Source of the DNA: an uncultured Lutibacter sp.
GTDB lineage: Bacteria; Bacteroidota; Bacteroidia; Flavobacteriales; Flavobacteriaceae
Length of the DNA: 64,000 bases
Direction: 5' to 3'
Assembly: GCF_937891065.1 (NCBI RefSeq)
Contig: NZ_CALAEQ010000268.1
Location: 1-64,000, forward strand
Part shown: positions 1 through 9,540 of the stretch, piece by piece
How the letters are laid out: the number at the start of each line of letters is the position of its first letter
Position numbering within the stretch: the first letter of the stretch is position 1
Translations under genes and position numbers: made by a program
Notes under the pieces: model-generated
Databases searched by the model: none
What the model saw: only the letters and a program-made list of their open reading frames with translations
What the model was told of the DNA's origin: nothing

Positions 1-844
1 AAGCAACATCTGAAATGGTATGATGAGGAGCACGAAAAGGTCGTTGTCCCATTAATCCAGCATCTTTAACTTTTCCAACTACTGAATGTATTTTGGTGGT
101 TTCTAATGCTTCTTGTAAAGTCATTGGTGGTAAAATAGAAGGCAACCGCTTGCTTAACATGGTTTTTCCACTTCCTGGAGGTCCAATTAATATAATATTA
201 TGACCGCCAGCGGCAGCAATTTCCATAGATCTTTTAACAGATTCTTGTCCTTTTACATCTGCAAAATCAAATTCCGGATTGTCTAATTCTTTATTAAACT
301 CTGCTTGTGTATTTATAATAGTTCGTTCTAATTCAGCTTTTTCGTCAAAAAAATTAATTACTTCTAAAATATTTTCTATGCCATACACTTCTAAATCACT
401 AACTATTGCAGCTTCTTTAGCATTCTGTTTGGGTAAAATAAACCCTTTATAACCTTCTTCCTTTGCTTTAATTGCAATTGGTAATGCTCCTTTTATAGGC
501 TGTAAACTTCCATCTAAAGAAAGTTCTCCCATAATTAAATAATCACCTATTTTTTCTGATTTAATTTGATTTGAAGCTGCCAATATTCCAATGGCTAAAG
601 TAAGATCGTAAGCAGAACCCTCTTTACGCATATCAGCAGGTGCCATGTTTATGGTGATTTTTTTGCCAGGAAGTTTGTAACCGTTATTGTTAAGTGCAGC
701 TGAAATTCGGTAACTACTTTCTTTTATTGCATTGTCAGGTAAGCCAACTAGATGATATCCAATGCCTTTATCTATATTTACCTCTACAGTAATAGTAGTG
801 GCTTCAACGCCAAAAACGGCGCTGCCAAAAATTTTCACTAGCAT
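1..844 (-). CDS. YifB family Mg chelatase-like AAA ATPase (ComM-like), partial
   Basis: The first 281 codons of this gene lie in the window; the 3' end runs off the left edge. Reverse translation from the ATG at 842-844 begins MLVKIFGSAVFGVEAT, the typical start of YifB/ComM proteins. A Walker A loop GPPGSGKTM is read near 163-195, and RPFRAPHHTISD, a hallmark of Mg-chelatase-like ATPases, near the left edge. ComM homologues are hexameric helicases that promote branch migration during natural transformation; whether that applies here is inferred from the family. It is transcribed in the same direction as the LacI-type gene upstream, 15 bp apart, so read-through is possible. Family assignment is firm, cellular role moderate. 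Confidence 0.9.
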   Translation of the reverse strand, partial: MLVKIFGSAVFGVEATTITVEVNIDKGIGYHLVGLPDNAIKESSYRISAALNNNGYKLPGKKITINMAPADMRKEGSAYDLTLAIGILAASNQIKSEKIGDYLIMGELSLDGSLQPIKGALPIAIKAKEEGYKGFILPKQNAKEAAIVSDLEVYGIENILEVINFFDEKAELERTIINTQAEFNKELDNPEFDFADVKGQESVKRSMEIAAAGGHNIILIGPPGSGKTMLSKRLPSILPPMTLQEALETTKIHSVVGKVKDAGLMGQRPFRAPHHTISDVA

Positions 845-859
845 ATTTTTTCTTTTTAC

Positions 860-1894
860 TTAAAACTTAACAAACATCTTTTTTGTTGAATCTCTTTCAA
901 CTAATTCAGTCCTAATAATTTCAGTTTTAATATCGTCAAAATCAATTTTTTCTTCAAGTTTATCAATTAACCTTTTTGCTGCAACTTCACCTGTTGTATG
1001 TGCAAAACGATTTACACTAGTTAGTGGAGGTGAACTATATCTAGATAAAATACCGTTTGTAAATCCAACAATAGATATAACTTCAGGAATTTTAATGTTT
1101 CTTTTGTTTAAAACCTGTGTTGCTAAAGCGCCGGAGACTTCATCAATGGTAAAAATACCGTCAACTATATTATTATCTAACATTTCATGAATACGTTCAG
1201 TTAAACCAACTTCATTTTCTTGTCTTATAATAATACTTTCATTTGGTGTAATGCCGTATTTTGTAAGTGCTTTTAAATATCCTTTTACTCTAAACTTATT
1301 TATTTTTAAGCCTTCTGAAGTTGTTATTAGTGCAATATTTTTACATTCAGATCGCATTAAAAAACGGGTAGCTTTATAAGCGCTTTTTATATTATCAGTA
1401 ACTACTTTATCACAGTTAATATTTTTATGAACTCGGTCATAAAGTACTATAGGTGTTCCTTCTTCCAAAATACTATAAAAATGGTCGAAGTTTTTCTTTT
1501 TTAAGGTCTCAATTGAAAGGCAGGCTATAAAACCATCTATGGTTCCGTTTGATAGCATTTCCATGGTGTCTACTTCTTTTTTATAAGATTCATTGGTTAT
1601 GCATGTAATTATATTGTATCCTCTTTCTGTAGCGACCTTTTCTATACCTCGCAAAACTCTGGCAAAATAATAGGTAAGAATGTTTGGGATGATAATACCT
1701 ATAGTTTTGGTTTTTTTATTTTGTAAGCTTAAAGCTAAAGTATTGGGTTTATATTTATGTAATTTAGCATATTCTTGAATCTTTTTTTTAGTTTCATCAC
1801 TAATTTCATAACTATCATTTAAGGCTTTTGATACTGTAGAAATAGAAACAGATAATGCTTTTGCAATTTGCTTTATGGTTATTCTTTTATTCAT
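860..1894 (-). CDS. LacI family transcriptional regulator
   Basis: 344 aa, normal length for LacI/GalR regulators. Residues about 5-27 (ITIKQIAKALSVSISTVSKAL) form the N-terminal DNA-binding helix-turn-helix, with the hinge region following. From about residue 64 (TIGIIIPNI) the periplasmic-binding-protein-like effector domain follows, with TDNIKSAYKATRFL and the late segment SIVGFTNG. Members bind operators as dimers and respond to a small sugar or nucleoside ligand. The start overlaps the 3' end of the penicillin-acylase gene by 8 bp, implying translational coupling. No sugar-utilisation gene is nearby, so the ligand and target cannot be read from context; autoregulation of this two-gene unit is a guess. 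Confidence 0.92.
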   Translation of the reverse strand: MNKRITIKQIAKALSVSISTVSKALNDSYEISDETKKKIQEYAKLHKYKPNTLALSLQNKKTKTIGIIIPNILTYYFARVLRGIEKVATERGYNIITCITNESYKKEVDTMEMLSNGTIDGFIACLSIETLKKKNFDHFYSILEEGTPIVLYDRVHKNINCDKVVTDNIKSAYKATRFLMRSECKNIALITTSEGLKINKFRVKGYLKALTKYGITPNESIIIRQENEVGLTERIHEMLDNNIVDGIFTIDEVSGALATQVLNKRNIKIPEVISIVGFTNGILSRYSSPPLTSVNRFAHTTGEVAAKRLIDKLEEKIDFDDIKTEIIRTELVERDSTKKMFVKF

Positions 1895-4277
1895 TTTTTG
1901 GTTGGATAGTTAATTTAGTTGAAACATTAATTATTTCTTCTTTATTCATTTTCATTTTTCTGAATTCACCTTTATTATACATTTCAGCCTGATCTTTGTA
2001 ATGTTTACTAAAAGGATTCCCTGATTGTCCAGTTGGTAAAATACTAATGCTATTTTCAACATCAGAAAAATCAATAATTCTTCTTGTAGAAGGACCTGCA
2101 TTTACATTATATAAACCAGAATTATTATATTCATAACCTCTGTTGTTAATTACTTCACGAGCGCCATTTATTGGAAAAGGACCAACATTAAAGTAATTTT
2201 TTAAGTAAGCTATAGTTCCTAATGGATGAGGATGTTCTAAGGTATGAACTTTTTCCCAATTCCAAGCTGTTATATCATTTCCGAACTGATTTTCCAAAGA
2301 GGCAACGGCTTCAACCAAGGATTTTGATAAAATGTTTTTTTTAGTTTCAATTATATTTGTTGTTGAAATATTATCCCACCAAATAGATGTATTTTTTTTA
2401 ATTTGATTGGCAATAACTCTTTTTGATAAATGTGTATCTAAAAATTGAGTAAATAATTCTTCTCCCATTTCATCTTCAAAAGTATTTTTTAAATATAAGT
2501 AAACCAGTTTATTATAGATAGTTGGTGCAACTGCGTCAATAGTATTTGAACCATCCCAAAGCTGTAAAATATCAATAGCTCTTTGTTCATTTTTATTGAA
2601 GGAAATATAATCGATATTAGATGCGAAATCTTTAATTACATTTGGTGAAACCGAAGAGGTGACATCATTAATCATGGCAGACATAGTTTTTCTATTCCAA
2701 TTGTTTTTTGGTTCTAATAATTGTGTAATACGTTTGGCTCTGTCTTCAGGTACATAATAACCAGGGTATAATATATTAGCAATAGTATCAGGCTGATTGT
2801 TAGCTGAATATACGAAATTCCAAGATGGATTTTCTGCCATTGGATTTAAATTAAAATCTAAATACTCAACAGGATCATCTTCTCCCGAAGCTCCATCTAA
2901 AATAAATTTAGTATTCACATGTGGTTTGTGTTTATATAATTTACCTGCTGCCCACCAAGCTACATTTCCTTTAGCATCACCATACATAATATTTAATCCA
3001 GGTGCGTGAATCATGGAAGCTCCTTTTTTAACATCATTCATCTCAGTTGCTCTTGAAATAGCATGAAGTGCACTAAGCATTTTACCTTCAAACTTTGTAA
3101 ATATCCAAGACATTGCGATAGGTTCGGTTTGTGAAATTGCATCAACTACATCATTCATAATTGGACCGTGACGAGTGCTTCTTATTTCAATAGTTACATC
3201 TTCGGCATCTTTTACTTTAATAATTTTGGTGACGGTTTTATAATTTTCGTAACCATCAGGAGTTTTGTATTTGTTGATATCTGTTGGGTGATTTTCTTCT
3301 TTGTAAAAATCAATATCATCATTTTCAAACATGGTTAAACCGTAGGCGTAATCTCTATTATGTCCTAATAAAGGAAAAGGAACACCTGCTAAATGATAGC
3401 CATACAACTCGTAATTAGGTGTTGAAATATGGGCCTCATACCAAACGGATGGCTGTGAATAACCAATATGTGGATCGTTGGCAAAAAGCACATTTCCCGT
3501 TGTTGTTTTTTTTGGAGAAACTACCCAACTATTACTTCCAATAAAAGGAGGTGTGGGGGTGTTTTTCATAATCTCGTTTACGCTTGTAACCATTCTTGAA
3601 TAACTCTCAATTGTTGGATTAGCATTTTTTATAAGTACTGTATTTGGGCTAATATCTATACCCAATTCTTTTAGATAGTCATTTCCAAGTTTTTCATTTA
3701 ATACACTTAATAATGGATCTGTTTTTTGAGCCATTGCAAAACTAAATGCCATATAGCCCATTATGTTATAGATATCATTTAATTGGTAGTGTTTTTTTTC
3801 AATACCAATTAAAGTGAATTCAATAGGAGTTGGTCCATTATCAATAAACTGATTTACGCCCTTTAAATAGGCTAAAGCCAATTTATAAATTTCATTATTT
3901 TTATCTAAATTTTCAATCGACTTTTTTGAAGCTTCTTCAATACCTAAACTCACAAAAAACTGATCGTTCTTAAGCATTTTTTCTCCAAAAATTTCAGATA
4001 GCTTGCCTGGTGCAATTCTTCTGATTAATTCCATTTGCCAAAGGCGGTCTTGTGCATGAACATAACCTAATGCTGTAACAGCATCTAATTCATTTTCAGC
4101 ATAAATATGTGGAACCCCATAATCATCAAAATAAACGGTTGTCTCGTTTGAGATTCCTGACAAGGAAATATCACCTGAATATGTTGGTTTTAGGCTGTTA
4201 TAATAAATAGTACCACTTATTATTGCAAATACAAGTATAACCGATATTAGGATTAAGAATTTTTTGAAAATTTGCAT
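1887..4277 (-). CDS. penicillin acylase family protein
   Basis: 796 aa. Residues about 5-27 form an N-terminal signal/membrane anchor, so the enzyme is likely exported or periplasmic. The Ntn-hydrolase signature GSNSWVV lies at residues 247-253: in this family the precursor is cut before the Ser of the SN pair (here Ser248), which then becomes the N-terminal nucleophile of the beta chain. FANDPHIGYSQPSVWYE just after it and GHNRDYAYGLT are further family blocks. Members hydrolyse amide bonds of penicillins, acyl-homoserine lactones or related N-acyl compounds; the substrate cannot be told from sequence. The downstream LacI-type regulator overlaps by 8 bp. Length and motifs look intact. Confidence 0.93.
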   Translation of the reverse strand: MQIFKKFLILISVILVFAIISGTIYYNSLKPTYSGDISLSGISNETTVYFDDYGVPHIYAENELDAVTALGYVHAQDRLWQMELIRRIAPGKLSEIFGEKMLKNDQFFVSLGIEEASKKSIENLDKNNEIYKLALAYLKGVNQFIDNGPTPIEFTLIGIEKKHYQLNDIYNIMGYMAFSFAMAQKTDPLLSVLNEKLGNDYLKELGIDISPNTVLIKNANPTIESYSRMVTSVNEIMKNTPTPPFIGSNSWVVSPKKTTTGNVLFANDPHIGYSQPSVWYEAHISTPNYELYGYHLAGVPFPLLGHNRDYAYGLTMFENDDIDFYKEENHPTDINKYKTPDGYENYKTVTKIIKVKDAEDVTIEIRSTRHGPIMNDVVDAISQTEPIAMSWIFTKFEGKMLSALHAISRATEMNDVKKGASMIHAPGLNIMYGDAKGNVAWWAAGKLYKHKPHVNTKFILDGASGEDDPVEYLDFNLNPMAENPSWNFVYSANNQPDTIANILYPGYYVPEDRAKRITQLLEPKNNWNRKTMSAMINDVTSSVSPNVIKDFASNIDYISFNKNEQRAIDILQLWDGSNTIDAVAPTIYNKLVYLYLKNTFEDEMGEELFTQFLDTHLSKRVIANQIKKNTSIWWDNISTTNIIETKKNILSKSLVEAVASLENQFGNDITAWNWEKVHTLEHPHPLGTIAYLKNYFNVGPFPINGAREVINNRGYEYNNSGLYNVNAGPSTRRIIDFSDVENSISILPTGQSGNPFSKHYKDQAEMYNKGEFRKMKMNKEEIINVSTKLTIQPKNE

Positions 4278-4415
4278 TAAAAGTAATGATTTTAGATAGT
4301 TACTTCAAAGATAGTATTTTATATTGTATATCAAATAGTTGTAAAAGCAATCATATAAAAATATAAACAATACATGAACTGTGAAAAATAAACTAACTGA
4401 AAACAGATGAGGTTT

Positions 4416-5087
4416 TTAATTATTAGAAACTTTGATTGGAGGTGTAGTTTTAAAATTTAGTTTTTTAGTGCCCATTTTTACATTTTCAAGAAAATCTTTA
4501 CCTGGATCTGTTTTTTTTGTTCTGTAACTTGCGTCTTTTTCTAACCAAAGTTCATGACCTACAAAATTTGTGTATTCATAATGACCAATCAAATACTCAA
4601 TATTGTATTTTGAAGCAAGATATTTTACCAGTTTCATATTCGATTTTAATTGAGCTTTAGTTAAAGGTTTGTCTTTGGTTCCTCCAACATTTTCTATTCC
4701 TATAGCGCAATGGTTAAGGCCAATAACATGTCTTGCCATAGTAGTTTCAGGCATTAATCTATAAATAGTACCATCTTGGTCAACTACAAACTGTGATGAA
4801 ACGTTTAGTGCACTGGCATTTTTAACATCAGGTCTATGACTTGAAATTTTAGATTGTTCAAATGCTTCAAAAGTTTTTTGTAAAGTAGGAATTGATGTCC
4901 AATGCAGCACAATCATTTTAGGTTCAATTATTGATGATTTTTTTTCAATTCCATATCTTTCTTGCATATACTCCAAAGTTAATAACTCCCTTTCATCATC
5001 AAAAATGATTGGTTTATCAACTATTTTTGTATTTATTGAACAAGAAATAAATAAGAATGAACTGATAAGAATTATGAAATTTTTCAT
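4416..5087 (-). CDS. N-acetylmuramoyl-L-alanine amidase (Amidase_2 / PGRP-like lipoprotein)
   Basis: 223 aa with a lipoprotein signal peptide ending FLFISC (Cys16 as probable lipidated residue), so it should sit on a membrane in the envelope. The catalytic core starts at about residue 57 with MIVLHWTSIPTL, whose His is the first expected Zn ligand. It continues with FVVDQDGTIYRL, ARHVIGLNHCAIGIENVGG and LIGHYEY, and closes with KTDPGKDF, the usual C-terminal motif of Amidase_2 enzymes. These zinc enzymes cut the bond between N-acetylmuramic acid and L-alanine in peptidoglycan; a role in cell-wall recycling or defence is inferred. It is a monocistronic gene divergent from leuC. Confidence 0.9.
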   Translation of the reverse strand: MKNFIILISSFLFISCSINTKIVDKPIIFDDERELLTLEYMQERYGIEKKSSIIEPKMIVLHWTSIPTLQKTFEAFEQSKISSHRPDVKNASALNVSSQFVVDQDGTIYRLMPETTMARHVIGLNHCAIGIENVGGTKDKPLTKAQLKSNMKLVKYLASKYNIEYLIGHYEYTNFVGHELWLEKDASYRTKKTDPGKDFLENVKMGTKKLNFKTTPPIKVSNN

Positions 5088-5671
5088 GTTTAAAATTGGA
5101 AAATTAAATTATAAAATAGGTGTATTTTAATAGTACTAAATTAAGGAATTGTTTTAAAAGAGATGCAAGGATAAAATAGATATTTTGAAACGGCAATTAG
5201 CTAAATATTTAAATGTTAATTTTTTGGATGTCGTAGAGTTTTATAAAGTAGGATTCGATAAATCTTAATAAAAAAAACACCTACTTTTTTATTAAGAAAT
5301 CAAAAAATAGCTATTTGTTTAAAATTTTAAAAGAAAAACAATATTAATAATGCGCAAAACCTCATTTTCTATTGAAATATCATTAATAAAAGCAAATGTT
5401 ATTGGTTAAAAAATATATAATATGTAAAAAATACAGATATTATTCATTTCAAAACTATAAATAATAGCAAAACAGATAAATTAAATAGAATAAATTAGTA
5501 GTGTAGCAATAAGCTAGAATTAATAAGAAGAGTATTGAATAAGTTATTTGGGTATCGTATAAAATGAATTATGAAATTGACAATTTTCTTTCTTTTTTTA
5601 AATTTGCATCCTTTAATTTGGTTAAAATTAGCTTTAAGCTGATTATATAAAAAATATTTAAAATAGAATAA
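5088..5671. other. 584-bp divergent intergenic region upstream of leuC
   Basis: Very AT-rich. Two overlapping inverted repeats are present: AAAGTAGG at 5245-5252 with CCTACTTT at 5280-5287, followed by a short T run, and CTTAATAAAAAA at 5264-5275 with TTTTTTATTAAG at 5285-5296. They share bases and so cannot form together. A short frame at 5350-5409 encodes a 19-residue peptide with four Ile, one Leu and one Val codon, but no clear terminator follows it. The convincing leuC promoter lies further downstream at 5577-5606. I see no protein-coding gene of normal size here. Confidence 0.5.
5577..5606 (+). promoter_or_regulatory. Bacteroidota-type promoter of the leu operon
   Basis: TTG at 5577-5579 and TAAATTTG at 5599-5606 with a 19-nt spacer match the Bacteroidota -33/-7 promoter pattern (TTG, then TAnnTTTG). 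Transcription would begin roughly 60 nt before the leuC ATG at 5672. Confidence 0.75.
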
Positions 5672-7066
5672 ATGAGTACAACATTATTTGATAAAGTGTG
5701 GGATTCACACGTGGTTCGTAAAATAAAAGATGGACCAGACGTATTTTTTATTGACAGACATTTAATTCATGAAGTTACAAGTCCGGTAGCGTTTTTGGGT
5801 TTAAAAAGTAGAAACAATACTGTAATATACCCTGAAAGAACTTTCGCTACTGCCGATCATAATACACCAACTATCAACCAACACTTGCCAGTTGAAGATC
5901 CTTTATCGGCTAATCAACTAAAAGCCTTAGAAGAAAATTCTGCCGAATGGGGAATTTCTCATTGGGGATTAGGCCATGAAAAGAATGGAATTGTTCACGT
6001 TGTAGGTCCAGAATATGGAATTACATTGCCAGGAGCAACAATTGTTTGTGGAGATTCACATACATCTACACACGGAGCATTTGGAGCAATTGCCTTTGGT
6101 ATTGGTACTTCTGAAGTTGAAATGGTTTTAACTTCGCAATGTATTATGCAGCCAAAACCTAAAAAAATGAGAATTAACATTACTGGTGGTCTTGGAAAAG
6201 GTGTTACTCCAAAAGATGTTGCTTTATTCATAATTTCTAAATTAACTACTTCAGGAGCAACAGGATATTTTGTGGAATATTCAGGTGATGTATTTAAGCA
6301 AATGTCTATGGAAGGTCGTATGACAGTTTGTAATTTAAGTATTGAAATGGGTGCTCGTGGAGGTATTATTGCTCCAGATGAAAAGACTTTTGAATATGTA
6401 AAAGGACGTTTATTTGCTCCTAAAGGTGAAGCTTGGGATACAGCAATGACTTATTGGAAAACATTATCTACTGATGAAGATGCGGTTTTTGATAAAGAAT
6501 TAACTTTTGATGGAAGTGAAATTGAACCAATGATTACTTATGGTACTAACCCAGGAATGGGAACGGGTATTTCACAAAATATTCCAAATGCTGAAGATGT
6601 TGAAGGTGGAGTTGCTACGTACAAAAAATCTTTGGGTTATATGGGTTTTGCTGAAGGTGAAGCAATGATTGGTAAGCATGTGGATTATGTGTTTATTGGG
6701 AGTTGTACCAACGGTAGAATTGAAGATTTTAGAGCTTTTGCATCTATTGTAAAAGGAAGAAAAAAAGCAGAAAATATAACAGCGTGGTTAGTTCCAGGTT
6801 CACATATTGTTGAAGCTGCAATTAAGGAAGAAGGTTTGTTAGATATTTTCCACGAAGCTGGATTTGTATTACGTGAGCCAGGTTGTTCTGCTTGTTTAGC
6901 AATGAACGATGATAAAGTTCCTGCAGGTAAAGTTGCAGTAAGTACTTCAAATAGAAACTTTGAAGGACGACAAGGGCCAGGATCAAAAACATTATTAGCA
7001 AGTCCATTGGTTGCTGCGGCTACAGCTGTAACTGGAGTTGTAACAGATCCAAGAACGTTATTATAA
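5672..7066 (+). CDS. leuC: 3-isopropylmalate dehydratase large subunit
   Basis: 464 aa, normal length. It catalyses, with LeuD, the isomerisation of 2-isopropylmalate to 3-isopropylmalate in leucine synthesis in the cytoplasm. The three [4Fe-4S] ligands are visible: Cys345 in GSCTNGR and Cys405/Cys408 in GCSACLA. The aconitase blocks [13 protein letters not shown] (residues 126-138) and [11 protein letters not shown] are also present. First gene of leuCD-(synthase)-leuB behind the promoter at 5577-5606. The 112-bp gap to leuD holds a degenerate copy of the interspersed TGAGCTTGTCGAA repeat. No oddities. Confidence 0.98.
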   Translation: MSTTLFDKVWDSHVVRKIKDGPDVFFIDRHLIHEVTSPVAFLGLKSRNNTVIYPERTFATADHNTPTINQHLPVEDPLSANQLKALEENSAEWGISHWGLGHEKNGIVHVVGPEYGITLPGATIVCGDSHTSTHGAFGAIAFGIGTSEVEMVLTSQCIMQPKPKKMRINITGGLGKGVTPKDVALFIISKLTTSGATGYFVEYSGDVFKQMSMEGRMTVCNLSIEMGARGGIIAPDEKTFEYVKGRLFAPKGEAWDTAMTYWKTLSTDEDAVFDKELTFDGSEIEPMITYGTNPGMGTGISQNIPNAEDVEGGVATYKKSLGYMGFAEGEAMIGKHVDYVFIGSCTNGRIEDFRAFASIVKGRKKAENITAWLVPGSHIVEAAIKEEGLLDIFHEAGFVLREPGCSACLAMNDDKVPAGKVAVSTSNRNFEGRQGPGSKTLLASPLVAAATAVTGVVTDPRTLL

Positions 7067-7122
7067 TTGAAAGATAAAAAATTAAAAAATTCAAGATTTT
7101 ATGTTGAAGGAGTTGAAAAACA

Positions 7123-7145
7123 GTCACCCTGAGCTTGTAAAAGGG
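7123..7145 (+). repeat. interspersed TGAGCTTGTCGAA-type repeat, degenerate copy 1
   Basis: Contains GTCACCCTGAGCTTGTAAAA; the first half matches the other copies (GTCACnnTGAGCTTGT) and the CGAA end has decayed. Lies between leuC and leuD. Confidence 0.5.
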
Positions 7146-7178
7146 ATATCCTAAAACTAAGAACTTAAAACTACGAAA

Positions 7179-7775
7179 ATGGCTTACGATAAATTCGAAA
7201 TATTAAAAAGTACCGCAGTTCCATTACCAATTGAAAATGTGGATACAGATCAAATAATACCTGCTCGTTTCTTAAAAGCTACTGAGCGAAAGGGGTTTGG
7301 AGACAACCTTTTTAGAGATTGGAGATACAACCCAGACAATACAATAAAAGAAGAATTTGTATTGAATAATCCTGTTTATAAAGGGAAAATTTTAGTAGGA
7401 GGCCGGAACTTCGGATCTGGATCTTCAAGAGAACACGCCGCTTGGGCAGTTTATGATTATGGTTTTAGATGTGTAGTCTCTAGTTTTTTTGCTGATATTT
7501 TTAGAGGAAATTGTTTAAATATTGGTGTTTTACCTGTTCAGGTAAGTGCTGAGTTTTTAGATATAATTTATAAAGCAATTGAAGCAGATCCAACAACTGA
7601 ATTGGAAATAAATTTAGGAAATCAGACAATTACAATATTAGAGAGTGGAGAGAAAGAGTCGTTTGATATTAATGACTACAAAAAGGAAAATATGTTAAAT
7701 GGTTATGATGATATTGACTATTTAACTAAAATGAAAGAAGAAATTCAGGATTTTGCTTCAAAAAGGCCATTCTAA
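7179..7775 (+). CDS. leuD: 3-isopropylmalate dehydratase small subunit
   Basis: 198 aa, the usual size of LeuD. This swivel-domain subunit pairs with LeuC to form the active isopropylmalate isomerase. The family blocks NVDTDQIIPARFLK (about residues 19-32) and GRNFGSGSSREHAAWA (about 75-90), which contact the substrate, are intact. Second gene of the leu operon. The 101-bp gap to the next gene again contains a copy of the interspersed repeat. Confidence 0.97.
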   Translation: MAYDKFEILKSTAVPLPIENVDTDQIIPARFLKATERKGFGDNLFRDWRYNPDNTIKEEFVLNNPVYKGKILVGGRNFGSGSSREHAAWAVYDYGFRCVVSSFFADIFRGNCLNIGVLPVQVSAEFLDIIYKAIEADPTTELEINLGNQTITILESGEKESFDINDYKKENMLNGYDDIDYLTKMKEEIQDFASKRPF

Positions 7776-7801
7776 TAAAAATTAAATTCAAATAGCTAAA
7801 T

Positions 7802-7830
7802 TGTCACATGGAGTGCAGTCGAAATGTCTT
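7802..7830 (+). repeat. interspersed TGAGCTTGTCGAA-type repeat, copy 2
   Basis: Reads TGTCACATGGAGTGCAGTCG followed by AAATGTCTT: same layout as the better copies, TGTCACATnGAGnnnnGTCGAAATGT. Lies between leuD and the synthase gene. Confidence 0.55.
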
Positions 7831-7876
7831 GGGCTTCTCTATTAAACTCTAAATGAAAAAATCTTATTTATAAAAG

Positions 7877-9394
7877 ATGAAAAAAAGAAAAATTGAAATA
7901 ATGGATACTACACTTCGTGATGGAGAACAAACATCAGGAGTGTCTTTTTCTGCAGCTGAAAAATTAACAATTGCTAAGCTATTGGTTGAAGAGCTTCATG
8001 TAGATAGAATTGAAGTAGCATCTGCAAGAGTTTCAGAAGGTGAGTTTAATGCCGTGAAAGGTATTACGGAATGGGCAAGCGAGCATGGACATTTAGACAA
8101 AGTAGAAATACTAACTTTTGTTGATGGTGGACAATCTTTAGATTGGATGAAAAGGGCGGGAGCAAAAGTTCAAAATTTATTAACAAAAGGCTCTTTAAAT
8201 CACTTAACTCATCAACTTAAGAAAACACCTGAACAACATTTTTCTGAAATAAAAACAGCTATTGAATCGGCCCAAAAAGAAGGAATAGCAACAAATGTAT
8301 ATTTAGAAGATTGGAGTAATGGAATGCGAAATTCTGAAGAATATGTATTTCAATATTTAGATTTTTTAACAAAACAACCAGTTGTTAGAATTTTATTACC
8401 AGATACTTTAGGTGTATTAACACCTTCAGAAACGTATCAATTTTTTTCAAAAATAACAACAAAATATCCGGATATACATTTTGATTTTCACGCTCATAAC
8501 GATTATGATTTAGGTGTTGCAAATGTGATGGAAGCAATAAAGGCTGGCGCAAAAGGATTGCATTTAACGGTAAACGGAATGGGTGAACGAGCAGGAAATG
8601 CTCCTTTAGCTAGTGTTGTGGCTGTTATAAATGATTTTTTTAAGGATGAGGTTAAAATTTCAGTGAAAGAAAAATCATTGTATTCTGTTAGTAAATTAAT
8701 TGAAGCTTTTTCAGGTTTTGGAGTTCCAGTAAACAAACCTATTGTTGGAGAAAATGTATTTACTCAAACAGCTGGGATTCATGCAGATGGTGATAATAAA
8801 AACAATTTATATTTCAATGATTTAATGCCAAAACGTTTTGGTAGAAAACGTCAATATGCATTAGGTAAAACTTCAGGGAAAGCAAATATTGAAAAGAATT
8901 TGCAAGAGCTTGGTTTAGAATTGAATAACGAAGATTTAAAAAGGGTGACTCAACGTATTATTGAATTGGGTGATAAAAAGGAATTGGTTACCAAAGAAGA
9001 TTTACCCTATATTATTTCAGATGTATTGCATAGTAATTTATATGAAGAAAAAATTACAATAGAATCATATGTTCTAACACATTCAAAAGGGTTAAAACCT
9101 TCAACAACTGTTGCTGTAAAAATTGATGGTGAATTGTATGAAGAGCATGCACAAGGTGATGGACAGTTTGATGCTTTTATGAATGCACTTGGGAAATTGT
9201 ATAAAAGAAAGAAAATGATATTGCCAAAATTAGTTGATTATGCCGTTAGAATTCCGCCTGGAAGTACTTCTGATGCTTTGTGTGAAACCATTATTACTTG
9301 GGAAACAAAAGATAAGAAATTTGTAACAAGAGGTTTAGATTCAGATCAAACAGTATCAGCAATTAAGGCAACAAAAAAAATGTTAAACATATAA
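7877..9394 (+). CDS. 2-isopropylmalate synthase-like protein with LeuA regulatory domain (isopropylmalate or citramalate synthase)
   Basis: 505 aa. Residues about 9-280 form the HMGL-like TIM barrel that condenses acetyl-CoA with a 2-oxoacid: MDTTLRDGEQTSGVSF at 9-24 carries the catalytic Arg and metal Asp, and FHAHNDYDLG supplies the metal-binding His pair. Residues about 360-505 match the LeuA allosteric (dimerisation) domain (SYVLTHSKGLKPSTTVAVK, AQGDGQFDAFMNAL, PPGSTSDALCETII). Placement between leuD and leuB argues for the first committed leucine step, as LeuA. The block VDRIEVASARVSEGEF differs from classical LeuA, so citramalate synthase is an alternative; ilvA in the window makes a citramalate route to isoleucine unnecessary. 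Family sure, exact substrate not. Confidence 0.88.
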   Translation: MKKRKIEIMDTTLRDGEQTSGVSFSAAEKLTIAKLLVEELHVDRIEVASARVSEGEFNAVKGITEWASEHGHLDKVEILTFVDGGQSLDWMKRAGAKVQNLLTKGSLNHLTHQLKKTPEQHFSEIKTAIESAQKEGIATNVYLEDWSNGMRNSEEYVFQYLDFLTKQPVVRILLPDTLGVLTPSETYQFFSKITTKYPDIHFDFHAHNDYDLGVANVMEAIKAGAKGLHLTVNGMGERAGNAPLASVVAVINDFFKDEVKISVKEKSLYSVSKLIEAFSGFGVPVNKPIVGENVFTQTAGIHADGDNKNNLYFNDLMPKRFGRKRQYALGKTSGKANIEKNLQELGLELNNEDLKRVTQRIIELGDKKELVTKEDLPYIISDVLHSNLYEEKITIESYVLTHSKGLKPSTTVAVKIDGELYEEHAQGDGQFDAFMNALGKLYKRKKMILPKLVDYAVRIPPGSTSDALCETIITWETKDKKFVTRGLDSDQTVSAIKATKKMLNI

Positions 9395-9430
9395 AATAAG
9401 AATGAGGCTGTTTATAAGGTAAGATATGTG

Positions 9431-9485
9431 TGTCACATTGAGCTTGTCGAAATGTTTTAGATTTTTCGACTTTGTTTGAAATGAC
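9431..9485 (+). repeat. interspersed TGAGCTTGTCGAA repeat, copy 3 with inverted partner
   Basis: TGTCACATTGAGCTTGTCGA followed by AATGT (9431-9455) is the clearest direct half. It is followed at 9464-9485 by TTTCGACTTTGTTTGAAATG, an imperfect inverted half, giving a stem-loop. Lies in the 146-bp gap before leuB. Confidence 0.65.
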
Positions 9486-9540
9486 TTTTTTTACATTTTA
9501 GATATTTTCATAATTTTTAAAAAATATTAAAATTTAAAAC

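Noticed and set aside
5350..5409. A leu operon leader peptide
   Set aside because: Contains only one Leu codon, has no terminator directly after it, and lies upstream of the better promoter (5577-5606). Kept only as part of the low-interest leader finding.
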